A stretch of DNA of 58,104 bases. Source: an uncultured Pseudoflavonifractor sp. (GTDB lineage Bacteria; Bacillota; Clostridia; Oscillospirales; Oscillospiraceae). Position numbers and translations under genes: made by a program. Within the stretch, counting starts at the first letter, position 1. Every line of letters starts with the position of its first letter. The stretch covers positions 1 through 58,104 of the forward strand of contig CANPTT010000011.1 in the NCBI GenBank assembly GCA_947577065.1, given 5' to 3'. The notes beneath the pieces were generated by a model, which saw nothing but the letters and a program-made list of their open reading frames with translations, made no database searches and had not been told where the DNA came from. Shown here piece after piece: positions 47,616 through 56,238 of this stretch.

Positions 47616-48656
47616 TTATTTGTCCAGCAAATGACAGGCCGCCCAGTGACCGGGCTGGTGCTCCTTGAATTCGGGGGCGCATTGCTTACACTTCTCACTG
47701 GCGTAAGGACAGCGGGTGTGGAACCGGCAGCCGGAGGGGGGATTCATGGGGGAGGGGATATCTCCCTCCAGCACGATCCGCTGCCGGGTACGGCTCACCT
47801 CCGGGTCGGGCACCGGCACGGCAGAGAGGAGGGTCTGGGAATAGGGGTGGAGGGGGTTCTTGTTGAGCTCGTAGCTCTCGGCCAGCTCCACCAGGCTCCC
47901 CAGATACATGACACCGATGCGGCTGGAGATGTGCCGCACCACACTGAGGTCGTGAGCGATAAAGAGATAGGTGAGCCCCAGGTCCTGCTGCATATCCTCC
48001 AGCATGTTCACCACCTGGGACTGGATGGACACATCCAGGGCAGAGATAGGCTCGTCGCAGACAATGAACTCCGGCTCCACCGCCAAAGCCCGGGCGATAC
48101 CCACCCGCTGCTGCTGGCCGCCGGAAAACTCGTGGGGGAACCGGTTGGCGTGTTCGGTGTTGAGCCCCACCCGGTCCAGAAGCTCCTTGATCCGCTCACT
48201 GCGCTCGGCCTTGGTCTTGCAGAGGCCGTGGATATCGATGGCCTCCCCGATGATCTCGCCCACCGTCATCCGGGGGTCCAGGGAGGCGGCGGGGTCCTGG
48301 AAGATGATCTGCATCTTCCGGCGCATGTGGAACATATCCACCGCCTTGGCCTTGGGCACATTCTTTTTTACCAGAACGCTGCCGCCGTTCTCCAGCTCTT
48401 TGCGCTCAAAGGGGTATTCCCCCTTGTAGATGGTCTCGCCGTTGTAGATGATCTCCCCCGAGGTGGGCTCATGGAGCCGGAGAATGGTCCGGCCCAGGGT
48501 GGTCTTGCCGCAGCCCGACTCGCCCACCAAGCCCAGGGTCTCGCCCTTATTGATGAAAAGGGATACATTCTCCACCGCCTGGACGCCAGGGCCTTTGACC
48601 CCCTTGACGGGGAAGTATTTATGAAGGTTTTTTACCTCCAGCAGCTTTTCAGCCAT
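47616..48656 (-). CDS. oppF: Oligopeptide ABC transporter ATPase OppF
   Basis: A 346-residue ATPase of the peptide importer. Walker [11 protein letters not shown], signature [16 protein letters not shown], Walker [14 protein letters not shown], and the C-terminal oligo_HPY segment with a Cys-rich Fe-S-type motif ([17 protein letters not shown]). The ATG at 48656 overlaps the oppD end by eight bases. The long frame before it lies within oppD and is not used. Confidence 0.94.
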   Translation of the reverse strand: MAEKLLEVKNLHKYFPVKGVKGPGVQAVENVSLFINKGETLGLVGESGCGKTTLGRTILRLHEPTSGEIIYNGETIYKGEYPFERKELENGGSVLVKKNVPKAKAVDMFHMRRKMQIIFQDPAASLDPRMTVGEIIGEAIDIHGLCKTKAERSERIKELLDRVGLNTEHANRFPHEFSGGQQQRVGIARALAVEPEFIVCDEPISALDVSIQSQVVNMLEDMQQDLGLTYLFIAHDLSVVRHISSRIGVMYLGSLVELAESYELNKNPLHPYSQTLLSAVPVPDPEVSRTRQRIVLEGDIPSPMNPPSGCRFHTRCPYASEKCKQCAPEFKEHQPGHWAACHLLDK

Positions 48657-49665
48657 CGTTCTTCCCCTCCTTCTTCTCCAGAGCCTCCTGGACCCGCAGC
48701 CAACAGGCGGAGCGGTGAGCCTCCCCCAGCTCCACATAGGGGGGCATCTTTTGGAGACAGACCTTCATGGCATGGGGACACCGAGGGGCGAAGGGGCAGC
48801 CCTCGGGGGGATTGAGCATATCCACGGGGGTTCCCTCGATGGGGATAAGCCGCTCGTGGCTGTCGGCGTCCACCCGGGGCATGGAGCGGAGGAGCCCCTC
48901 GGTATAGGGGTGGGCAGGGGAGTAGAAGATGTCGTCCACCGGGCCCTGCTCCACCATCTTGCCGGCGTACATGACGCAGACCTTGTCGCAGATCTCGGCC
49001 ACCACCCCCAGGTTGTGGGTAATAAAGATGATGCCCATGTGGGTCTTCTTCTGCAGGTCCTTCATCAGCTCCAGGATCTGGGCCTGGATGGTCACGTCCA
49101 GAGCGGTGGTGGGCTCGTCGGCGATAAGGAGCTTGGGATGGCAGATAAGGCCCATGGCGATCATCACCCGCTGGCGCATACCGCCGGAGAGCTCGTGGGG
49201 ATACTGCTTCATCCGCTGCTCCACATTGTTGATGCCCACCATGGTGAGCATCTCCATGGCCCGTTGGGCGGCGTCCTCCTTGGAAATGGCCTTGTCGTGG
49301 GCCCGGAGGGCCTCCACGAGCTGGTTCCCGATGGTGTAGACCGGGTTCAGGGAGGTCATGGGGTTCTGAAAGATCATGGCAGCCCGCCCGCCCCGAAGCT
49401 CGGTCATCTCCTTTTTGGTCTTGGCAAGCACGTCCTCCCCCTCAAAGGTGATAGACCCGCCGATGACCTTGCCGGGGGACTGGAGAAGACCCATGATGGC
49501 GTAGGCCTCCTGGCTCTTGCCGGAGCCGGACTCGCCCACGATGCCCATGACCTCATCCTCGTCCAGGGTATAGCTGATACCGCCCACGGCCTTGACCTCG
49601 CCGGCGGGGGTGAAGAAGGAGACGTGCAGGTCCTCCACTTCCAAAAGGTGCTTATTCTCACTCAT
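48649..49665 (-). CDS. oppD: Oligopeptide ABC transporter ATPase OppD
   Basis: A 338-residue ATPase partner of OppF. Walker [11 protein letters not shown], signature [16 protein letters not shown], Walker [15 protein letters not shown], and C-terminal [14 protein letters not shown]. The position after Walker A Lys-Ser is Gln (GKSQ), as is common in OppD. The start has AGGAGGAGAC upstream, 20 bp after oppC. Confidence 0.94.
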   Translation of the reverse strand: MSENKHLLEVEDLHVSFFTPAGEVKAVGGISYTLDEDEVMGIVGESGSGKSQEAYAIMGLLQSPGKVIGGSITFEGEDVLAKTKKEMTELRGGRAAMIFQNPMTSLNPVYTIGNQLVEALRAHDKAISKEDAAQRAMEMLTMVGINNVEQRMKQYPHELSGGMRQRVMIAMGLICHPKLLIADEPTTALDVTIQAQILELMKDLQKKTHMGIIFITHNLGVVAEICDKVCVMYAGKMVEQGPVDDIFYSPAHPYTEGLLRSMPRVDADSHERLIPIEGTPVDMLNPPEGCPFAPRCPHAMKVCLQKMPPYVELGEAHRSACWLRVQEALEKKEGKNDG

Positions 49666-49684
49666 GAGGATGTCTCCTCCTTTC

Positions 49685-51022
49685 TCACTTTTTCAGTTTG
49701 GGATCCAGGGCGTCCCGAAGGCCGTCGCCCACCAGGTTCAGGCTCAGGATCATGATGCTGAGCAGAACGGCGGGGAACAGCAGCCGCTCGGGATAGCTGT
49801 ACATACCGCCCAAAGCGTCGGTACACATGGAGCCCAGGGAGGTCATGGGAGTATCCACACCCACGCCCAGATAGCTCAGGAAGCTCTCCACAAAGATGGC
49901 GGAGGGGATCTGCAAAAACGTGGTGGTGACGATCTGGCCAATACAGTTGGGCAGCAGGTGCTTGCGAATGATCCGTCCTCCCCTGGCGCCAAGGGCCCGA
50001 GCGGCGGTCACATACTCCTGCTGCTTGAGCTGGAGGATCTGGCCCCGTATGATCCGGGACATGGTCACCCAGTAGAGAGAGCCAAAGGCGATGAACATGG
50101 CGATCACGTTGGTTCCCACCGTGTGGAAGAGGGTGCCGATAATGCCGGTGGAGTTTGCCAGCGTCTCGTTGAAGCGGACCTTCAGCACCATGGAGATCAG
50201 CAGGATCACCAGCACCTCGGGCACCGACTGGATCACCTCCACGATGCGCTGCATGACCACGTCCACCATACCTCCGGTGTAACCGGACACCGAGCCGTAG
50301 ACAGCGCCGATGACCAGCACCAGCAAGGCGGCAAACACGCCCACCAGCAGGGACACCCGGGCGCCGATCATGGCGCGCACCATGATATCCCGGCCAAATC
50401 CGTCGGTGCCGAAAACATGGGGGAACACACTCTCCCCGGCGGCCTTTCGCTCCAGCTCTGCCCGGGAATAGCCAAACCACTTGGTCTTCAGGCCCAGTTG
50501 GGCGATAACATCCTCTCTGGTGAGGGTCGCCTCGGCATTGCCCTGCTTGGCTTTGGCCTTGATCGTGGCCTCCTCGGTGAGGGAGAGCTTCCGGCCCTCG
50601 GCCTCCGCCGCGGCCCGGGCCTCCTCCAAAGCCTCCGCCGGGGTCTTGCTGCTGGCTGCCGCTTCGGCCAGCTTTTCCTCGATGAGAAGCTGGTCCTCCA
50701 AAGAGTAGTGGGAGGGGTGCAGATTTTCCGCGCCTTTGTTGAACTCGTCATAGCCATAGGGCACGATCATGGGGCCCACAAAGGCAAACAGGACGATGAG
50801 CACCAGTACAGTCAGAGCTACCATGGCCACCAGATTGCGGCGGAAGCGCCGCCATGCGTCCTTCCAGTAGGAGGTGGGGGGACGGTCAGGGATAAAGCCC
50901 TCCTTCTCCGCCTTGTCCGCGGGAGCGAAGGAGCGATCGTTCAGAATGCCAAAGTCAAAGGCCTCCTCATTGAGGTGAAGGGACCAGGGCTTGCGGACAC
51001 GCACTTTCTTCTCGTCAGACAT
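49685..51022 (-). CDS. oppC: Oligopeptide ABC transporter permease OppC with long external insertion
   Basis: A 445-residue permease, about 140 residues longer than usual. The N-terminal OppC segment (WKDAWRRFRRNLVAMVALTV, 53-72) and first helix are normal. Residues about 95-200 are an extra Ala/Glu/Lys-rich stretch with coiled-coil character (EEKLAEAAASSKTPAEALEE), inserted between helix 1 and the conserved HVFGTDGFGRDIMVRAMIGA at 202. The coupling loop is VTAARALGARGGRIIRKHLL. The ATG at 51022 has GGAGG upstream and 4 bp separate it from oppB. The insert faces outward by topology and might contact OppA; that is inference. Confidence 0.9.
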   Translation of the reverse strand: MSDEKKVRVRKPWSLHLNEEAFDFGILNDRSFAPADKAEKEGFIPDRPPTSYWKDAWRRFRRNLVAMVALTVLVLIVLFAFVGPMIVPYGYDEFNKGAENLHPSHYSLEDQLLIEEKLAEAAASSKTPAEALEEARAAAEAEGRKLSLTEEATIKAKAKQGNAEATLTREDVIAQLGLKTKWFGYSRAELERKAAGESVFPHVFGTDGFGRDIMVRAMIGARVSLLVGVFAALLVLVIGAVYGSVSGYTGGMVDVVMQRIVEVIQSVPEVLVILLISMVLKVRFNETLANSTGIIGTLFHTVGTNVIAMFIAFGSLYWVTMSRIIRGQILQLKQQEYVTAARALGARGGRIIRKHLLPNCIGQIVTTTFLQIPSAIFVESFLSYLGVGVDTPMTSLGSMCTDALGGMYSYPERLLFPAVLLSIMILSLNLVGDGLRDALDPKLKK

Positions 51023-51026
51023 ATCT

Positions 51027-51959
51027 TCAGTCCTCCTTTGCCAGATTGATCCGAGGGTCGACAACCTTATAAAGGAGATCCACGATCAAGTTCATAATGA
51101 TAACGAAGGACGCCAAGAAAATGGTGGTGCCCATGATCACAGGGTAATCCCGGTTGGTAATACACTGGACGAAATACTTACCCAAGCCGGGAATGGTGAA
51201 CACCTTCTCCACCACAAAGCCGCCGCAAAGGACAAAAGCGATCTGGGGCCCCAGGTAGGTCAGCACCGGGATAAAGGCGTTGCGCAGGGCGTGCTTCAGA
51301 ACGATCTTCCGGGTGAGAAGACCCTTGGCCCTGGCAGTCTTGATATACTCCTGGCTCAGGGCGTCCAGCATGGAAGTCCGGGTCTGCCGGGCAATATAAC
51401 ACATGGGGTAAAAACCCAGAGCCATGCAGGGCAGCACATAGCTTCGCCAGTTGGAGCCGTCAAAGATGGTGGGGAAGGGTTTTCCCGCGCCGCATAGCCA
51501 TAGCAGCAACAGCGTCGCCACCACAAAGGAGGGCATGGAGATGCCCAGCGTACATACCACCCGCAGGGCGGAGTCCGCCGCCCTGCCCCGGTAGTAGGCG
51601 GAAATACAGCCCAGGAGCACCCCCACGATCACCGCCCAGGAGATGGCGATGGCGCCGATCTTGGCAGAGGTGGGGAACATCTCTTTGATGATCCGTGCCA
51701 CGGGGTAATTTTTCTGGGTCTTAATGCTCTCTCCCAAGTCTCCGCGGAGCAGATTGCCCATATATATCAGGTACTGCTCCGGAACAGACTTGTTCAGGCC
51801 GTACTTCTCGTTGAGAGCATTGATAACTGACTGGGGCGGATTTTTCTCACTGAGGAAGGGATTGCCGGGGATCGCCTTCATCAAAAAGAAAGTCAGCGAT
51901 GCGATGGCCAAAATAGTTACCAGCGCCATCAGCACCCGCTTCACAATATATTTTGCCAT
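51027..51959 (-). CDS. oppB: Oligopeptide ABC transporter permease OppB
   Basis: A 310-residue permease and first gene of the operon. It shows MAKYIVKRVLMALVTILAIA as the first helix, the GNPF motif of OppB, and the coupling loop YIKTARAKGLLTRKIVLKHA. Six membrane segments are visible. The ATG at 51959 has GGGAG seven bases upstream. A good promoter lies about 70 bases before it. Confidence 0.94.
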   Translation of the reverse strand: MAKYIVKRVLMALVTILAIASLTFFLMKAIPGNPFLSEKNPPQSVINALNEKYGLNKSVPEQYLIYMGNLLRGDLGESIKTQKNYPVARIIKEMFPTSAKIGAIAISWAVIVGVLLGCISAYYRGRAADSALRVVCTLGISMPSFVVATLLLLWLCGAGKPFPTIFDGSNWRSYVLPCMALGFYPMCYIARQTRTSMLDALSQEYIKTARAKGLLTRKIVLKHALRNAFIPVLTYLGPQIAFVLCGGFVVEKVFTIPGLGKYFVQCITNRDYPVIMGTTIFLASFVIIMNLIVDLLYKVVDPRINLAKED

Positions 51960-52027
51960 TTTGTCACTCCCTAAATTCATATGCCAGGGGCCGCCTCAAC
52001 GGGCCACCCTTTCAGAACGGTTCATCT

Positions 52028-52056
52028 ATTTTACCCCAAGTTCCGCTTCCCGTCAA
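52028..52056 (-). promoter_or_regulatory. Promoter of oppBCDF
   Basis: Minus-strand TTGACG (52051-52056) and TAAAAT (52028-52033) are 17 bp apart. Confidence 0.65.
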
Positions 52057-52187
52057 GGTTTTGCCCATTTGAAAACATTTCTTGTAGGCAAAATATCTCC
52101 TTCTCCGTCCACAGCCCAGGGACTTCCCCGCTTTATTTCCCCGTTTTTTGCCCTTCAAACAGGGATTTTTGTCCTCCCACAGAAGAC

Positions 52188-52219
52188 AAATGCAAGGAAT
52201 CAAAAGATTCCCTGCATTT
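52188..52219 (-). terminator. Terminator of the DEAD-box helicase gene
   Basis: AAATGCA-A-GGAATC (52188-52201) pairs with 52206-52219 with one mismatch and a 4-base loop, followed by a T-rich tract on the minus strand. It lies 60 bp after the helicase stop, in the roughly 320-bp gap before oppB that holds only this and the oppB promoter. Confidence 0.7.
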
Positions 52220-52279
52220 CGGCTCCTCGCCCACGTTCTCTTCACAGAAGGGGGAGAGGCAAGGCCCTTCTCCGGCGGC

Positions 52280-53455
52280 TCAGATAGGTTCCATCTCCGA
52301 TAGGGTCCCCTTCTCATACCGGAGGCTTTTGACCACATTCCGGGTCCCCTTTACGATCTGGTCCATCCGCAGCTCCTCGGTGACCCCGGAGGTAAAGGTG
52401 TAGGCGACCCCATGCCGCTTTGCCCGGCCGGTCCGGCCGATGCGGTGGACATAGTACTCGTTTTCATCGGGCACATCATAATTGAACACCACGTCCACAT
52501 CATCGATATCCAGCCCACGGGCGGCCACGTCGGTGGCCACCAGCACCCGGAGCTTCCCCTCCCGAAACCGCTGGAGGGTCTTTTCCCGGGCGGACTGCTG
52601 AATGTCCCCGTGGATGGCCTCGCACTTCACGCCGCCCATTCGGAGGAGCCCCGAGAGCCGGTCGGTCATATTTTTCGTGTTGCAAAAGGCGATGGCCCGC
52701 TCGTACCCCCCATGGGAGAGGAGTTGAAGCATCAGCTCCGCCTTGGCCGACCGATCCACCCGGATCCGGTATTGGTCGATGTCGGGCTTATTCTGAACAT
52801 CCGCCTGAACGGTGATCTCCACCGGGTCGCGCTGATAGACCCAGGAGATATCCATCACCTCCCGGGAGATGGTGGCCGAAAACATTCCTATGTTTTTCCG
52901 GGACTTGATCTGGTCCAGAATACGGGTCACGTCCCGGATGAAGCCCATGTCCAGCATCCGGTCCGCCTCATCCAGCACCACGGTCTCCACCTTGTCCAGC
53001 CGTATGGTCCGCCGCTTCATATGGTCCATAAGCCGTCCCGGAGTTGCCACCACGATCTGGGGCCCTTCCTTAAGGCGCTTGATCTGTCTTTCGATGGGGG
53101 CCCCGCCGTAGAGGACCACGGTCTTGACCCCCTCCCTAAACTCGCACAGCAGCTGCAGCTCCTCCTGGATCTGGATCGCCAACTCCCGGGTAGGGGCCAG
53201 CACCAGCCCGGTCACATCCCGTCCCTCAGGGTCGGTATGCTCCACCATAGGAATGCCAAAGGCAAAGGTCTTCCCTGTACCGGTAGGGGCCTTGGCGATC
53301 ACATCCCTGCCCTCCATAAAATAGGGGATGGCTCCGGACTGGACCGGGGTGGCCCGCTCATAGCCCTTTTTCTGGAGCGCCTTCATGGTCTCCGGAGAGA
53401 GTCCCAGCTCATCGTAGCGCTTGATCTCGGTTATTGTCTGGCCGTTGATTTCCAT
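52280..53455 (-). CDS. DEAD-box RNA helicase
   Basis: A 391-residue ATP-dependent RNA helicase core. Motifs: Q motif (GYERATPVQSGAIP), I APTGTGKT, Ia APTRELA, II VLDEADRML (DEAD), III SAT, V ATDVAARGLDID and VI HRIGRTGR. There is almost no C-terminal RNA-binding extension, unlike DbpA or CshA, so it is a minimal helicase of the RhlE/CshB type. It follows the AEC transporter gene by 54 bp on the same strand. Probable roles are ribosome assembly or mRNA turnover; the exact target is unknown. Confidence 0.93.
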   Translation of the reverse strand: MEINGQTITEIKRYDELGLSPETMKALQKKGYERATPVQSGAIPYFMEGRDVIAKAPTGTGKTFAFGIPMVEHTDPEGRDVTGLVLAPTRELAIQIQEELQLLCEFREGVKTVVLYGGAPIERQIKRLKEGPQIVVATPGRLMDHMKRRTIRLDKVETVVLDEADRMLDMGFIRDVTRILDQIKSRKNIGMFSATISREVMDISWVYQRDPVEITVQADVQNKPDIDQYRIRVDRSAKAELMLQLLSHGGYERAIAFCNTKNMTDRLSGLLRMGGVKCEAIHGDIQQSAREKTLQRFREGKLRVLVATDVAARGLDIDDVDVVFNYDVPDENEYYVHRIGRTGRAKRHGVAYTFTSGVTEELRMDQIVKGTRNVVKSLRYEKGTLSEMEPI

Positions 53456-53509
53456 ATGGCAAACCCTTTCTCTTTTGTGTTCTCCCCTTTTCTCCGGGGG
53501 GACCTATTG

Positions 53510-54436
53510 TCAGGCCGCAATGGTCTCCGCCAGCACCGCCACCACCGGGAGGGTAAAAATGCTGAGCAGGGTGGAAAAGCTGACAAGCTCCGCAGTCCGC
53601 TCAGGACTGCGGTCAAATTTCTCGGCAAACATACTGGTCACTCCCGCGGCGGGCGCGCCGGAGAGGATCACCGCCGCCACATACAAAAGATGGTTGTTCC
53701 GGAAGGGCAGCATCACCAGCATGGTGACCAGAGGAATGAGCAGCAGCTTGATGGCAGAGCCCTCATAGAGCTTTTTGTCCTTCAGAAGGCTGCCCAGGTC
53801 GGCCCGGGCCAGTTGGGCTCCGATGACGATCATGGCCAGGGGGGTGTTGAGACTCCCCACAAAGCCCACCGCCTTGTAGAGCGGCCCCGGAAGGGTGGTC
53901 CGGGTCAAAAACAGGGGGATCCCTCCCAGCATTCCCAGCACGCCGGGGGTGATGATCATCTTTTTCAGAGAAAACTTCTTTTCTCCGCTCATCATGACCA
54001 GACCGTGGCTCCAGGTCCACAGGTTAAAGACCACCAGAGCCACCACGGCGAAAATGACAGCCTCGTCCCCCATAATGGCCTGAATGAGGGGAATGCCCAT
54101 AAAACCCGTGTTGCCGTACATGGCCCCAAAGCGGAAGGGGACGCGCAGATCCGGCTCGTCCTTCCGGAAAAAGAAGCAGACGATAACGGCATAGAGGGCG
54201 TAACACCCCATCTGGCACAGCACCCCCAGCCCCAGGGTCTTCAGCAGGGCGGAATCATAACTGGTCTGGAAGGAGTCGATAATGATACAGGGAGTCACCA
54301 CATAGAGCAGCAGCGTAGAGAGTTCCGATGTGCCGTGGGAGCTGATCTTCCCCAGCTTTCCCATGCCAAAGCCCACGCCCATCATCAGAAAAAGGGTCAT
54401 GACCTGGCCCAGGACAACAAAAAAGCGTTCTATCAT
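53510..54436 (-). CDS. AEC (auxin efflux carrier) family transporter
   Basis: A 308-residue membrane protein with about ten hydrophobic helices of the BART superfamily AEC group. Landmarks are the N-terminal VGFGMGKLGKISSHG and LSTLLLYVVTPCIIIDSF and the C-terminal LSGAPAAGVTSMFAEKFDR, which is the second broken-helix repeat. Bacterial members export or exchange organic acids such as malate. The start has only a weak AGGAAAGG site at a long spacing. It lies 75 bp after comM on the same strand. Confidence 0.88.
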   Translation of the reverse strand: MIERFFVVLGQVMTLFLMMGVGFGMGKLGKISSHGTSELSTLLLYVVTPCIIIDSFQTSYDSALLKTLGLGVLCQMGCYALYAVIVCFFFRKDEPDLRVPFRFGAMYGNTGFMGIPLIQAIMGDEAVIFAVVALVVFNLWTWSHGLVMMSGEKKFSLKKMIITPGVLGMLGGIPLFLTRTTLPGPLYKAVGFVGSLNTPLAMIVIGAQLARADLGSLLKDKKLYEGSAIKLLLIPLVTMLVMLPFRNNHLLYVAAVILSGAPAAGVTSMFAEKFDRSPERTAELVSFSTLLSIFTLPVVAVLAETIAA

Positions 54437-54511
54437 ACCGTTAACAGCACAACCTTTCCTATTCCTAAAAAACGAAATCTTCCGTACCGGGCGGACCGCT
54501 TTTCCGGCCTT

Positions 54512-56029
54512 CTACTTCGCCATCCATCCCACAGCCCGATACTGCAGCGCCTCCGCCAGATGGGGGATCTGAATGTCCCGGCTGCCGTCCAGGTCGGCAA
54601 TGGTCCGGGCCACCCGGAGGATCCGGTCATAGCCCCGGGCGGTGAGCCCCATGCGCTCAAAGGCCCCCTTCATCATGGCCTGACAGTCACTGTCCAGGAG
54701 ACAGAATTCCTCCAGCTCCCCCCGGCCCATCTGGGCGTTGCAGAGAACGCCCCGGGAACCAAACCGTTCCGACTGAAGAGCCCGGGCGGCGTCCACCCGC
54801 CCCTTGACGGTTCGGGAGGGCTCCCCGTCCGGCTTCTCCGAAAGCGTCCCAAAATCGGGGGGTGAAACGTCCACCACCAGGTCGACCCGGTCCAGCATGG
54901 GGCCGGAGATCTTCCCCTGGTACTTTTCCACATCCCTGGGATTGCATTTACACCGGTCAGAATATCCATACCAGCCACATTTACAGGGGTTCATGGCACA
55001 CACCAACATGAACCGGGCCGGAAAGCTCTCGCTGCCTGCGGCCCTGGTGATCTGGACCCTTCCCTCCTCCATGGGCTGCCGCAGCACCTCCAGCACATCC
55101 TTATGGAACTCAGGCAGCTCATCCAAAAACAGCACCCCATGGTGGGACAGGGATATCTCGCCGGGGCGGATCATGGGCGCCCCGCCCCCCGCCATGCCCA
55201 TGGCGGAGATGGTGTGATGGGGAGATCGGAAGGGACGCCGGGTCAAAAGGGGCCGTTCCTTTGTGGTAAGCCCCAGCACCGAGTGGACGGCGGTGGCCTC
55301 CAGAGCCTCCTTTTCAGACAGCCCCGGCAAAATGGAGGGCAGCCGCCGAGCCAGCATAGATTTCCCGGACCCGGGAGGACCGATCATCAGGATATTATGC
55401 CCTCCCGCGGCGGCGATCTCCAACGCCCGTTTTACATTTTCCTGCCCCTTTACCTCGGCAAAATCGGGCTCGGGGGCCTCCTCCGCCCCAGGGCTCCACG
55501 GCAGGGCAGGCTCGATCCGCACCTCCCCCTTCAGGTGGGCCACCAGTTGGTCCACATGGGCCACCGGATAGACCGTGAGCCCCTTGGCCAGGGTGGCCTC
55601 CGCCGCAGCGTCGGCCGGGACAAAGAGCTCCCGGAGCCCCGCCGCCCGGGCGGCCAGAGCCATGGGCAGCATGCCGGGAACGCTGCGCACCGCCCCGGAG
55701 AGAGACAGCTCCCCCACAAAGGCGGCCTCCGGCCCGGGCAGAGGAAGCTGTTTTTCCGCGGCCAGGATCCCCATCAGGATGGGCAGGTCGTAGACCGTGC
55801 CCCCCTTCTTCCGGTCGGCGGGGGCCAGATTCACCGTAATGCGGGAGACGGGAAACTGGAACCCACAATTTTTTACCGCCGAGCGGACCCGGTCCCGGGC
55901 CTCTCTCACCGCAGCGTCGGGAAGTCCCACGATATCAAAATTAGGAAGGCCGCCGGACAGGTCGCACTCGCACATCACCTCATACCCCTCCACCCCGTGG
56001 AGGCCCAGGGACTTTACCTGGGTCATCAT
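54512..56029 (-). CDS. ComM/YifB-type Mg-chelatase-like AAA+ ATPase
   Basis: The 505-residue AAA+ protein is the ComM (YifB) helicase that aids branch migration of incoming DNA during natural transformation in other bacteria. An N-terminal Lon-protease-like (ChlI) domain runs to about residue 175 (SLGLHGVEGYEV, GLPDAAVREARDRVRSA). Walker A is GPPGSGKSMLARRLPSI, Walker B GVLFLDELPEF. A Cys-rich insertion MNPCKCGWYGYSDRCKC follows, and the C-terminal domain ends IADLDGSRDIQIPHLAEAL. The ATG at 56029 has GGGGGGAG upstream; an extended -10 (TGGTATACT) lies at 56063-56071. Widely present also in non-competent species. Confidence 0.92.
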   Translation of the reverse strand: MMTQVKSLGLHGVEGYEVMCECDLSGGLPNFDIVGLPDAAVREARDRVRSAVKNCGFQFPVSRITVNLAPADRKKGGTVYDLPILMGILAAEKQLPLPGPEAAFVGELSLSGAVRSVPGMLPMALAARAAGLRELFVPADAAAEATLAKGLTVYPVAHVDQLVAHLKGEVRIEPALPWSPGAEEAPEPDFAEVKGQENVKRALEIAAAGGHNILMIGPPGSGKSMLARRLPSILPGLSEKEALEATAVHSVLGLTTKERPLLTRRPFRSPHHTISAMGMAGGGAPMIRPGEISLSHHGVLFLDELPEFHKDVLEVLRQPMEEGRVQITRAAGSESFPARFMLVCAMNPCKCGWYGYSDRCKCNPRDVEKYQGKISGPMLDRVDLVVDVSPPDFGTLSEKPDGEPSRTVKGRVDAARALQSERFGSRGVLCNAQMGRGELEEFCLLDSDCQAMMKGAFERMGLTARGYDRILRVARTIADLDGSRDIQIPHLAEALQYRAVGWMAK

Positions 56030-56143
56030 GGCGGCTCCCCCCTCTCCTTCGCAATTAGAGCCAGTATACCATATATTTCCGAAAAATGCTATGGAATACA
56101 GGATTTTTTTAAAAGCCAAAAAAGCCATAAATTCCTCTCAAAA

Positions 56144-56177
56144 TGTGATTTACTTTCACAAACAAAGCAAGTATAAT
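56144..56177 (+). promoter_or_regulatory. Promoter of the second flavoprotein gene with CRP/FNR-like dyad
   Basis: TTTACT (56149-56154) and TATAAT (56172-56177) are 17 bp apart. TGTGA (56144-56148) and TCACA (56156-56160) form an inverted repeat with a 7-bp spacer over the -35. It resembles a CRP/FNR site but has one base too many between halves, so binding by such a factor is speculative. Confidence 0.6.
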
Positions 56178-56238
56178 AATTGTGTCTTTTTTGTCAATCA
56201 GAGTGGACAAAACAAAACGCACAAAGGAGAGACTGTAC

